From NCBI RefSeq assembly GCF_040115645.1, contig NC_089553.1, positions 1,550,001-1,614,000 of the forward strand: 64,000 bases of DNA. Direction: 5' to 3'. Origin of the DNA: Euwallacea fornicatus. Lineage: Eukaryota; Arthropoda; Insecta; Coleoptera; Curculionidae. Shown piece by piece: positions 22,394 to 33,268 of the stretch. Under the pieces are notes generated by a model. That model was not told the origin of the DNA and did no database searches. It worked only from the letters and a program-made list of their open reading frames with translations. Position 1 is the first letter of the stretch. Every line of letters starts with the position of its first letter. A program made the position numbers and the translations under genes.

Positions 22394-25300
22394 TCCAATA
22401 TTCCAAATTAAACTGGTAGTACCTGATAGTGGGACATTCTACCAGTATAGCGAGCAGCATTTGCCAAAACTGATCTGGGTCAACTTTTCTTAGGCTTAAT
22501 AATGGAACTTACCAGATTAAACTTTTAGAGTATCACATGCCGAATTTGTTGTTATTCTACTTAGTATAGAAGTAGTTTTAGTTTTAGTAGAAAATCTCTT
22601 TTACCAAATCTTTAATGATACAATAAAAAACTATAAAAGTGTAATATTTTCATTTGTGATATTTGTTTGATATGGTGGATTTTGTTCAAACTCGAGCAAA
22701 ACTCAGGATACTGGACCAATCATTTATTCTGCTGAGAGATTTCTATGTAACCAAGAGCTTAAGTACTAAAAGCCTTGGCAAATATTCATAGGCGTATTCC
22801 TAGCTAAAGAATACCTATAGGCTAGACCCGTGTTTATGGATGAGTAAGCTCGATTTTTTACAATGATTCTTCATTGTAAAAAATCCGTCTTGCTGAAGCA
22901 GTGGCACTATTTGAATAAAAATACCGCAATGTTAAAATATAAAGGCTTTTGAACAAATAGACCGTTTTGAGAGCGACTAGTACCAAAATTCATTCGCTAT
23001 TTGTAAAACTGCTCTAAGAAAGGGCGTTGCCATAGGCGTAGTAATGGGGTACATTACAAAAGAAACAAGAAAATAAAAATCTTGTTCGTTGCTTCGCAAA
23101 CCTGACCCATCGCAAGATAATTTCGTTGCCGAAAGTGCACATACTTTTTGGGGTACACGACCGGTAGAACGATGAGGTTGAACTTAAAGAACCCACTCAA
23201 AATCGAATAAGCACCTTAATGCAGACATTAAACTTGTGTTTTTTTTCGTTTACGCAAAAATGTGTTAAATAAACGTAAAATAAGGAAAACACTGTAAAAT
23301 GGAAATTTGGAAGCAAATCATTCCACCAGTCGCAACAGATTATCTTAAATAGACAGAGAATGAAATTGACCATGAACGAATTGGATAATTGAAAAAATTG
23401 AGTAGAAAATGATTTTAGATGTAAGTCAAAGTCAGCATACGGAATAAGAGGACAAAAGAACTTGTCCATTTCTGAACAGAAGAACTATAATTCTATAGTG
23501 CCTCTTAATTGTGCCTATTCTCTAACTAAAATTGAATAATAAAAACTTAAATCATGTTTGATTTTTAATTATTTTTCATCAAAGATGTGACAGAAAAAAA
23601 TCATTTTACATGGGAACGGTTTTGAAGGGAATAAAAATGAAATAGAATCAAAATTTTATAAATTCATTTCACCCGTGGACTTTCGTCTATTCTGCGTTAT
23701 TTTGTGATCATCTATGCTCAATTTCATTTTCTACTAATATATAATGATCATTTGCAACCAATGGAATGACTACAACAATTAACGTTTTGCAAATGATTAT
23801 TCCAGGTTTTTGTAACCTTGAACTTGACTAGATATGGGGAAACTACCTCGTATGAGGAAACTAAAGGCCTCCATTTCTGACTCGAACTTTTGGTTTGAGG
23901 AAGCCGTAAAAGAACACTGATATTTTTAAGGAAGGAGACTTCAAAAACAACCACGAGAAAAAACTCTTTTGAAATAATGGGGAACCGTTAGTCCTAAGTC
24001 CAATACTTCATTTGTTGACTAATTTTATTCAATTTCCATGCTTATATTTTCGCAGAAAACTGAAAGAATTAAGAGCGAGGAAGAATTTTCCTTGTAAATC
24101 TTAATGGGAGAGAAGATTAGATTGACCTTCAATTGATGGACGTATGCACAAACAAGGGGTAAAACACGCTAATTGCAAGGGAGGGTGGGGCAAAAATAGT
24201 AAATCAATCGGACAGTTAAACCACTAGACAAAAGATGGCACTATTAACGCTGCTCAGTTTCCTTCATTGGCCACCTTAATTTGAAATTTCCTTGCCGCCA
24301 TTTGTAAAAGTTACATGTTGATTTATGTTAATTAAATTGCGTTTATAAGACTTTGATAGTATTAATTTACTAAGGTAAGTTAATTTAAAGGTAAAATAGA
24401 ATGCTGGACGCGATTTTGATTTTCTTTTCCACTAAAACATGTTTATTAGTCAAAATCGTTGAAAATTAGTTAAATATGCTTTTGAGACAAAGATAGCAAT
24501 TTTTTTTTTCAGACATAGTGGTGCGTAGTTCTAGATGAAAAATGGTATTTATCGATAAATAAAATTTAATTGAAGACATTGAAATAGTAAAACGTGGCGA
24601 TTCAATGTAAAAAATAAGGTGACGAGTAAATACGAATGGAAACAAATACTGATTAAAAATATCATTTTCTAAACAAAAAACTCTAAATAAACATGTTTTA
24701 ATTATTCAAAATGCCTACAAATGTGTTTTCCTTTATTTTTTCTTTCATTTGCATTATTAACAAATATTTATTATCACTGTGTGGGGGCCAGTGGTGGGGT
24801 TTGATTTTTTACTTTTCCGGCTATAGCTTAACAGCATTACGAGCTACAGCAAAACGATCTGTGGCGAAACAGTAGTTAAATGATCAACTTCCCTAACAGT
24901 TAGTTTCGTTTTTTGGTGACTCTCCAAATTTGCTCACTGGGGTTGAAAATATGTTGCTATACCATGCCCCAGTATCCCATACCTGCTGCTAAGTAGGTTC
25001 TAAAGATTCCAGACTTTAGTCATTTCTCTTTCAATAAAAAAAAAAAAAAGATTAAATACATGGAGTCCCAAATAATTATTGCCGCAAATCCTACGGAATG
25101 ACTTGGATTATTACTGGTCTCAGTGAACGTGGAAATACTCAAATATTTGTTTATAGATTATAATATGCAATTGAACTCAATGTCTCAGACTTGAAAATAC
25201 AAGAGTCGTTGGGCCTTATCTGGTCGAGACTAATTACCTTTACGATTGCAGTTGTGCTAGTATTTTAAGCGACTGCTAATATTACTTTAATAGGATTCGT

Positions 25301-25439
25301 CATGTTGCTCTGGAAAGTGATATTGACTTCCTGCAATGATCAATATTTAATTACGAGTATTATATTATGTATTTACATTGCAAAATTGCCTGTGACTATC
25401 TAACAATAGTGTTATTAATTATTGCATAATAATACTACT
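22394..25439. other. 3 kb intergenic DNA without recognised features
   Basis: AT-rich, many stops in all frames. Open frames at 23014-23469 and 23748-23954 (minus) have no domain and biased composition. No RNA gene or further inverted repeat was seen. Confidence 0.45.
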
Positions 25440-25503
25440 GGTTAGGGGTAGTACCGGTTAGCGGTGATACCGGTTAGTGGTAATATCGGTTAGTAGTACT
25501 ATC
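25440..25503 (+). repeat. Four tandem copies of a 16 bp unit
   Basis: The unit is GGTTAG-N-GGTRRTAYC; four copies follow one another with small changes (GGTTAGGGGTAGTACC, GGTTAGCGGTGATACC, GGTTAGTGGTAATATC, GGTTAGTAGTACTATC). It lies about 770 bp upstream of the JHAMT-like start codon. Confidence 0.85.
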
Positions 25504-26055
25504 GCCACTCAATCCAATTAATTATAAAGTAATAGATCAAAAATAAAAAATGAGCATAGTAAAGTGTACTTGTATCAAGCGATTAGATCTCTACATCAAT
25601 TTTCGTAGTCACACTACGAAGAAAAAATCATCAACATTTATTGAACTAGTGGGTTCTTTAAGTCCATTCTCAATGAAAAATTTCAGCTTTCTTCAGCCGA
25701 AAATTCGTGGTTCCTTACACGTACATATAAATATTGTACGGGTCAGTGCGCCCTGCATTTCGTGTAAGTATTTGGCGCACCCGTATCACTACTCAAAGAT
25801 CCCTCCCGCCTTCACTACAGCTCTCTATAGTCAAACGAAAATTATTTCTAACAAATCTCTTAAGGAAATCTGGAAGAAAAACTGAATGGGAGTGACGACA
25901 TCGCCATCAGTGCGGGTCAAAGGTGCGATTTTTTTAAATAACAAAGCATTTTTCTTTAATAATGTCTCGGAAAGATCACTGCTAAGGTCTCTGCTTCCTA
26001 TAGAAACAATACGCCAAACGCAGGTCGTCGATTTTACGTAACACCAGCAAGTACG
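25504..26055. other. Upstream of JHAMT-like gene
   Basis: The open frame 25550-25885 has no recognised domain and is not called. A near-palindrome GTACATATAAATATTGTAC at about 25721-25739 resembles the sequence around the TATA box used further down (GTACGTATAAATATTGTC). No coding exon supported. Confidence 0.4.
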
Positions 26056-26092
26056 TATAAATATTGTCAGCTAGAACCGAAAAAAGTCAGTC
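26056..26092 (+). promoter_or_regulatory. TATA box and initiator of the JHAMT-like gene
   Basis: TATAAA at 26056-26061 is followed by an arthropod-type initiator TCAGTC at 26087-26092, a spacing of about 31-33 bases, as in TATA-Inr core promoters. The predicted 5' UTR is about 117 nt to the ATG at 26206. Confidence 0.65.
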
Positions 26093-26205
26093 TACATTTT
26101 GACCGGATCATCAGTGAAGAAAACCGAGTAAGTGACAGGAATCTGAGAACTACCAAAAAATCTCTAGTTCGACAATAAAAGGCAGTTTGCCTTAAACCCG
26201 ATCAA

Positions 26206-27163
26206 ATGAACGAGCCCAATAGATACTCCCAAAACCATTCCCTGCAAACTACGGACAATATTTACGTCATCGAGAATTTCTTGAGTTTGATCAAATGGGA
26301 AAATGGTGAAAATCAAACAGCCTTAGATGTGGGCTGTGGAGAGGGCCACACGACCGCAGAAATCCTATTGCCCAAGCTGCCGAAATGTTTGAAGACTCTA
26401 ATTGGAAGTGACCTCAGTGAGAAAATGGTGCAATTTGCGAAAGATACATATAAAAACCAACGACTGGATTTTTGCCAGCTGGATATCAGTGAAGAGGCAG
26501 TTTGCAAAGAGTTCGGAGATATGTTCAATCACGTATTTTCTTTTTTCTGCTTGCATTGGATTCCTGATCAGAGGTAAGTTTGTTTAACATAAAGTACCTG
26601 CTCGACTCAAAATCAATCATTTATTAGGAGAGTTTTTGAAAACATCTTTAAGCTCCTGAAACCAGGAGGGGACATGCTTTTGAGCTTCCTGGGCAAAAAC
26701 CCGATTTTCGATCTATATCAAAACATCTCCCAAAACATCCATTGGGCCCCGTACTTCAAGAAGGAAATGGTGTCTCCCTACCACGAATGCGAAGATCCGC
26801 AACAAGTCATTAGGCAAATGCTCATGGATGTTGGGTTTTCCAATTGGAAATGCGTAGTGACGGATCGCACTTACATTTACAAGAACTGGAGCCAATTAAA
26901 GGGTTAGTTAAGATCATTTTCGGTTAGTTGCTCTCCTTTAAATTAAAATCGTTGCAGCATCGATTATAGCAGTAAATCCCACATTACCGCAATTAGCACC
27001 TCATGAGCATGCAGAATACATCGAAGATTTAACACAAGAAGTTCGAAACATCTACAAAAATAGATTAAAATTGTTAGATAATAATAACGATGAATGCATC
27101 CCAGTAGATTACAAGTTGATTATTGTGTATGCTGTGAAACCGCATAACGGAATGGAGCTGTAA
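26206..27163 (+). CDS. jhamt: Juvenile hormone acid O-methyltransferase-like protein
   Basis: Three exons: 26206-26573, 26628-26902, 26958-27163; 282 aa, the usual JHAMT length. Seen: ALDVGCGEGHTT at 39-50 (SAM-binding motif I), GSDLSEKMVQFA (motif post I), FSFFCLHWIPDQR at the methyltransferase core end, LKPGGDMLLSF, and the C-terminal IPVDYKLIIVYAVKP. JHAMT transfers a methyl group from SAM to farnesoic acid or juvenile hormone acid in the corpora allata, the late step of hormone synthesis. Beetles have several paralogs and not all are active in hormone synthesis, so which this is cannot be decided. Introns are 54 and 55 nt. A TATA-initiator promoter lies upstream, which fits tightly regulated expression. 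Confidence 0.88.
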
Positions 27164-27702
27164 TAATTAATATATACGTATAGGCATTGGATAATCTATG
27201 ATTTATAATATGAATTTAGATAAATAATATTTTTAGTATCTTGGATAAATTCATTTACTTGATTATTCTAATCATTTACATAACAAGCAAAGAATGTATT
27301 TCTTAATGCATGAGCGTGAGATATTGCGCACCAACCGCAGTCGAGGGCGGCAATCACGCTAATGTGTTAAGCAACTTTCTTGCCGGTCATGTGCACTATT
27401 TTCCTTTCCATCATGGACTGTCAAGTACAAGAGAAGAAAGGGCGCATCACTCGCTTGAAAGAACTAAAGGTGTTTAAGGTCAAAATTATAACTATCAACA
27501 TGAATGGATGAAAGATGATGAGACTATGAAGTGTTAAGCGGAAGAAATATATTTATTACATAGGTATATTTGGTAAGTTTTAATGAAACAAAATAATCAC
27601 AATAATAATTATATATATCACGGTATCCCTAAAATTCTCGTACAACGTTTGACTCAAAAATTTCTCCAAAAATATCGCGTTCTAAGCAAGCTTGCCTATA
27701 TA
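27164..27702. other. JHAMT 3' region, intergenic
   Basis: No canonical AATAAA close to the stop; ATAAAT variants near 27220-27250 may serve. No gene seen before the transposon at 27703. Confidence 0.4.
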
Positions 27703-29199
27703 CAGTGGTGGACAAAAGTATTGGCACAGCATTCGTTTTTTGAAATAAAACCTTATAACTCATAAGTAAAAAGGATATGTATCATACGGATGATGTTATA
27801 TTATACTTTCGACCTTTAATTCTATTTCTGATAGAAAGTAAAATTTAAAACGCTAATGTGAAAAATATTTTATTGCAAATACAAGAGTAACTGGTAATCT
27901 TATAGGGACAAAAGTATTGGCAGAACGAAATAAAAGAATGGTGCGTTCTGATGTGTTTTTCTAAGTGGTTCCATAAGTTCTTGATCGGATTCATGTCGGG
28001 TAACTGAGGGGGTAAGACTAATTGATGGGGAACCCGGTTAGCTATCCATAATTTAATGACATAAGCCGCGTACTTTGGATCGTTATCTTATTGGAAGTAG
28101 TAATCAAAAATTATATGCAGCTTTTCAGAACTCTGTCATTAAATTATTTTGTAAAAATTTTAAATCAACCTTTTTATCCATTATTTCACACACCAATAAT
28201 CAATAAACACAAAATTTCAAACACCTCCTGCAGCCATACAACCCCAAACCAACACACTGCCTCCTCTATGTACTTGATGATTTGCCTCAAATTTTTAAGA
28301 TCAATCTCAGTGCTTTGTTTTCTCCACATTAAAGACTTTCCGTCTGAATGAAAAGTGTTGTATTTACTTACGTCTGAAAAAATCACTTTTTCTCAGAACT
28401 CATTTGATTGATTTGCAAAATGTAACCGCTTTTTCTAATTGATTTTGTTGATGTATGGTTTTCTTCTAGCAACTCTAGCTCTGTAACCGGCCCTATGCAA
28501 CACTCTTCGAATAGTTTTCGCAGAAACGTCTTTAACTTCATGGTGTTTTAATGTGAACGTAATGTCCGAAGCTGAAGTATGAGGATCTACCTTAATCGGT
28601 CTAATAATTTGTATCTCTTCTCTGGCTGACACCTTTGGTGGCCGACCATACCGTGACATATTTTTAAAACCATTGAAGTTTTTAAATCGTTTGATAACAC
28701 TACAAGCTGTAAAACGACTTTTTCCACTATAATTGCTATTTCGGAATGAAATTTTCCATCTCAATGTAAATTAGCAATTATTTTTCGCTGGGACTCTGTG
28801 GTTTCTTCACCTTCACGACCCATATTACTACTAACAACAATCTACAATGCAGACTGATATTGAAACGAATGTCTTGCAGTTATTACTTAGTAACATTAAT
28901 ATAAACAATGCTTTGCGAATTGTTTTTTTTTTCAATCCAGTCAAAGAGTTAGAAATAGTTGGAAGGAAGTGTCAAGAGTGCCCAATACTTTTTTCCCCGT
29001 AAAATAACGAGTTACTTTTGTGTTTGTAATAAAATATTTTCCACATTCGCGTTTTAAATTTTACTTTCTATCAGAAATAAAGTTAAAGGTTGAAAGTATA
29101 ATATAACATCATCCGTATGGTACATATCCTTTTTATTTATGAGATATAAGGCTCTATTTCAAAAAATGTATGCTGTGCCAAGACTTTTGTCCACTACTG
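27703..29199 (-). mobile_element. Tc1-type transposon with ~200 bp inverted ends
   Basis: 1497 bp, flanked by TA at 27701-27702 and 29200-29201. Ends read CAGTGGTGGACAAAAGTATT on the left and, inverted, CAGTAGTGGACAAAAGTCTT on the right. Similarity continues inward for about 200 bp, including the inverted pair around 27778-27895 and 29020-29140. It carries a degenerate transposase on the minus strand. The copy is structurally complete but coding-dead. Confidence 0.9.
27960..28823 (-). pseudogene. Broken Tc1-like transposase
   Basis: Reading the minus strand: a start ATG at 28823 followed by MGREGEETTESQRKI, a stop, then in another frame the helix-turn-helix and linker region 28764-28435 (GRPPKVSAREEIQIIRPI, VSAKTIRRVLHRAGYRAR). 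Further frames at 28386-28186 hold VIFSDVSKYNTFHSDGK (first catalytic block) and WFGVVWLQ, and 28080-27960 hold LVLPPQLPDMNPIKNLW (last catalytic block). Several frameshifts and stops separate the blocks. Confidence 0.75.
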
Positions 29200-29251
29200 T
29201 ACATACATTGCGTCGAAAAACTATTGGCACCCCTCTGATTTTTCAAATATA

Positions 29252-30651
29252 CTGCCTAACATAGAAAAGAGAACACCCCGTAAAAATCTTTTTATTTAAA
29301 TAATTTTTGGTATGCATGTTTGTATATGGGAACACAAAAAACGATTAAATTTTCACCCATATTTATTGATATATTTATGAGTTATTAGGAATTTAAGTTT
29401 TTTTTTTAATTATAAAAATTGCAACGAAATATCTACAATATGACTGCAAAATATCATTTATTGTTGTATAGTGTGCTTAAAAAGTACTTTCAGATTAATC
29501 ATATATACGTAGACACAGAATGCAACGAAATTTTCATCTATTGAGCAAGTTTGAGAGAGGTCGACTATGGGTCTACAAAACGTCGGCCAGTTATTTAGGA
29601 AAATCGCCACTAAATTGAAACGTAGTGTAAACACTATGGTAAGTTCCAAAAAAAGCAAACAGGCAAAAGAAGAGGTACTAGACGATCCCGAAGAATTACA
29701 GAACGCCAAGTTTGCCGCCTTCGAATTATTGCCACAAGAAATAGGTTAGTCTTGTCGAAGACGCTGACGGATCAGTGGTTTGCTGAGTATAGAAGGCCTA
29801 TTGGAATTAGAACCATTTGTTACCGGATAAGAAGTTTTGCACCGATTTCGTACTGTCCCCATCTTGTGTTACCCCTCACCTTAAATCATCGTCAAAATCG
29901 ACTGCAGCGGTGCAGAGAATTAATACATTGAAATCTGGAATGGGGTAATATCGTATTTAGTGACGAATCCAGATTCTGTTTGGGTATGCATGAAGGTCGG
30001 GCAAGAGTAAGAAGAAGACGGGGCGAAAGACGGGATTTTCAGTTTACAATACAGGGGCATGTCCATCGGACTGTTGGGGACATAGTCTGGGATGCTATTA
30101 CATATGGTAGTAAATCACCTGTACTTTTCATTAAAGACAGTATTGCAGCCTAACGATACATCCAAAAAGTTTTGGAGGTTCATTTCGTGTCTTATGTGGA
30201 AACTCTTGTTAATCCAGTTTTCCAGCAAAACAATACAAGACCGCAAGTAGCTAGAGTGACTATGGACTTCTTTCAACAAAGCACGATCAATTTGCTCTAA
30301 AAAATCCAACCACCTCGCGCTCCAGACCTCTCACCGATTGAACATGTACGGGAGATTGTAGGTAAAAGGTTGCATAATTTACTGCATCCCCCACAAAGTC
30401 TAGCGGCGCTATGCCATGCTGTTCAGTTAACCTGAAATGAGATCCCCAAAAGAACATTAATCACCTCATTAGATCTATGCCTGGACGTGCACGGGAATGT
30501 ATAAGACATCGGGGAGGATAGATAATTTTTTTTACAATTAAATTTGTTTAAATTTTAATGAAATAATTGTTTTAATATAAGAAACATGTATGCTGAAAAT
30601 TATTTAAACGAAACCGTTTTTATCGGGTGTTCTCTTTTCTATGTCATGCGG
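29252..30651 (+). mobile_element. Tc1-type transposon B nested in the inverted repeat of A
   Basis: 1400 bp, flanked by TA at 29250-29251 and 30652-30653. Ends CTGCCTAACATAGAAAAGAG and, inverted, CCGCATGACATAGAAAAGAG continue with AACACCC and a TTTAAATAATTTT block. It splits the left inverted repeat of element A, so it inserted later. It carries its own degenerate transposase. Confidence 0.88.
29567..30520 (+). pseudogene. Broken Tc1-like transposase of element B
   Basis: Plus strand. The catalytic half is nearly continuous: NIVFSDESRFCLGMHEGR at about 29945-30000 (first Asp block), RRRGERRDFQF, HVHRTVGDIVWDAITYGSKSP, then FQQNNTRPQVA (second block, Asp changed to Asn) and PPRAPDLSPIEHVREIVGKR (third block, Glu present). 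In-frame stops fall at about 30150, 30298 and 30431. The N-terminal half is poorly preserved. Confidence 0.78.
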
Positions 30652-30949
30652 TAGGTAGATCACAAAAATTCTAACATATTTTTTCAAAAAAACTAGTTTA
30701 AATATTTTCAATTACTTATTTTACGATAAAAATTAATAGGGTTTTCTCGTTATAAGACTGTATCAATTAAAAAAATATATATTACCTTTTTTATTAGGTC
30801 AAAAATGTATTGGTACACTTGCATAGGACGATTGTAAAGTTTATTTATTGCAATTAATATTTTTAAATATAGATAAAATCGATCCAGTTGGCTTATGATG
30901 TATTGTCAGATGACATTCAATTTAGTTTTTGTTTTATGTTATTTTGATT

Positions 30950-33020
30950 AGTTGGGCAATACGTCGACAATCGAAGAGTTATCGAATCAAATTCGTAATC
31001 AAAGAATTAATTTACATTTACAAGGTTTAAGTTATAGAAAAATCGCGTCTTAGTTATCATTCAGCTTTAATAGTGTCAGAAATATGATAGAAAATTTTCA
31101 AGAACTGGTATGGGCCCAAACAAGCCACGTTGCGGTAGACCAAAGGTACTAAACCGTCGAGAGAAACAATAAATCCTTCGAACAGTCCAGGAACATCCTA
31201 CAGTTTCTGTTTCCGCCATTGCGGAAGACGTTGCTTCAACTTCCGGTAAGATTGCTTCTGCGCAAACTGTTAGAATTACGATCCCGAGTTTCAATTTTTA
31301 TGCCAATATGTAAAAGAAAAAGCCTCTTCATTCCTGAGGTCAACCGACAAAAAAAGATTAAACTTTTCGAAGAAGCATGTCAACAAGCCGTTGTTGGATT
31401 TTTGAAAAAATATTAATTTTCTCTGACGAAAGTGAGTTTAACATTTTTGGATAGGATTGGCGAAAAGTTATGTGGGGAAAATCAAATACAGCATTTAATG
31501 TCGAGAATGTTAGAGCCATAGTAAAGTATGACGGTGGAAGTATTCTCGCTTGGGGCTGTACGTCTTGGAGTGCTCTCAGAAATTTAGTTTTAATTAATAC
31601 GCCCTCAAATATATTAATATATTACAGTATAATTTGCTGGTCAGTTCGGAAAAATTGAGACTATAAGAGCTATTTGTATTTCATTAAGATAACGACCCCA
31701 AACATACAGCTTCCAAAACGAAGGAATGGATGCTGTACAATGGCCGGCGCCAATTGAGAATACTACCGCATTCTCCCGATATGAATCCAACAGAAAACCT
31801 GTGACACTACCTCGACCTGAAAGATCGGCAAAAACAAAATATCATTCCAAAATGATTTGAATAAAGTCTGGCTATGTAGTATGGGCTAAAAATTGACGAA
31901 AATGTACAGGGTGTCCACGCGAAAAGTCCCACCTCCCTTTAGCTTTTTAATATATTGAAATAGAAAAAAAATTACAAAAAGGATTTGAAAGTTCCTATAC
32001 TTTTCCAAGATTTTCAGTAATTTTCGACAGGGTGTTTAATAAACGTATGCCAACTCAATATTGCATTTTTTGAACTATCAAACATTACTTTTTTACAAAT
32101 TTCAAATCTGCGTTTTATTACGAATTCGACGTTATACATATAGGTCATGATTTAAATCTTATAATTATGATGAAAAGAAGAGTGTCAAGTATAATAAATG
32201 AAATCAATCGAAGTAATATGATAACAAAATGTCTAGAAAAATTAGAAAAAAAATATCGATTATGCGTTGAACATAGTGGAAGGAACTTTGAACAATACCT
32301 GTAAAATAATAACAAAAACAAAGGAATAGGTTTATTCTGCCTTCTTGTCACTGGGTTCAAATTAATTTAATTTAAATTTAAATTATTAATATTAATTCTA
32401 TTCCTGTTGGTAAAGTAAATATTGAGTTTAAAAATGAGAAAAGAAAAATTTGAAGCATTTTTCTTATATTTTAAGTAAATTGACAAAATTTAGTATCTTT
32501 CTTTTTCAGTATATACCATTTTTCATAGAAAACATTGGTTATAAACATATTAAATTATTGAATTTAAATTTGAGACAATCGGCCACATTGTTTTCAAAGC
32601 TAAACAAGCAATAATAATATTTGTGAAACATCGCCATCGAACTATATTGCACGGGAATAAATTTTTGTAAATGTTTCAAAAATTATAAGATTTGAGGTAT
32701 GACATACATATAATCGTTAAATTCGTAATAAAACGCAAAATTTAAATATGTAAAAAAGTAACGCTTAATTATTCAAAAAATGCAATGTTAGGTTGGCACA
32801 TTTTTATTAAACATTCTGTATAAAACTGTTTACTATCTTGAAAAACTACATGTACTTTCAAGTGTTTTTTGTGAAAATTTCTTTTTTTTATTTCAATATA
32901 TTAAAAAGTTAGAGGAGAAGTGGGTCTTCTCGTGTGGACACTCTGTACTCCACAATTTGATAGAGTCTATAACCAGGCGTCTAAAAGCTGTGATAGATGC
33001 GAAAGGACTGATGACTAAAT
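30950..33020 (+). pseudogene. Broken Tc1-like transposase of element A, split by element C
   Basis: Plus-strand fragments in changing frames: RCGRPKVLNRRE and VSVSAIAEDVASTSGKI (DNA-binding half, 31130-31250), ILIFSDESEFNIFG (31407-31455), VRAIVKYDGGSILAWGCTSW (31510-31570), NDPKHTASKTKEWM (31690-31735), LPHSPDMNPTENL (31768-31802). The reading continues only after the insertion of element C, with a typical Tc1 C-terminus (RLKAVIDAKGLMTKY) at about 32970-33020. Multiple stops and frameshifts. Confidence 0.75.
31907..32945. mobile_element. Foldback-like element C with ~260 bp inverted repeats
   Basis: 1039 bp, flanked by TA at 31905-31906 and 32946-32947. Ends CAGGGTGTCCACGCGAAAAG and, inverted, CAGAGTGTCCACACGAGAAG; matching continues inward past the CTTTTTAATATATTGAAAT, GTTTTATTACGAATT and CTTATAATT blocks to about 32165 on the left and 32685 on the right. 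The middle is unpaired and noncoding. It interrupts the transposase of element A. Confidence 0.85.
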
Positions 33021-33268
33021 ATTAAAAAATATTATTGAAATTTCTAAGCCCCAAAAATATTTTTTTCCTAACTGTGCCAATAGTTTTTTGACCTAATAAA
33101 AATTGTTAATATATTTTTTAAATTGATACAGTCCTACAACAAGAAAACTATTGATTTTTATTGTAAAATAAGTAATTGACAATATATTTAAACATTTTTT
33201 TTTAAATATGTTAGACTTTTTATTATATTTGAAAAACAGTGGTGGCCCAATACTTTTTTGAATCACGG

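Larger units (their letters stand above)
29206..33268 (+). mobile_element. Tc1-type transposon A, host of two nested insertions
   Basis: Outer element. Flanked by TA at 29204-29205 and 33269-33270. Left end CATTGCGTCGAAAAACTATT and inverted right end CCGTGATTCAAAAAAGTATT start inverted repeats that continue with TTTTTCAAATATA on both sides, then (after element B is skipped) TCTAACATAT, CAATTACTTATTTTA and onward to about 30820 on the left and 33080 on the right. Removing nested elements B and C leaves about 1.6 kb, the normal size of a Tc1 element. It lies four bases to the right of the TA of the preceding transposon. Confidence 0.85.

Noticed and set aside
25550..25885. 111-codon frame upstream of JHAMT
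   Set aside because: No recognised domain, atypical composition, overlaps the putative promoter region.
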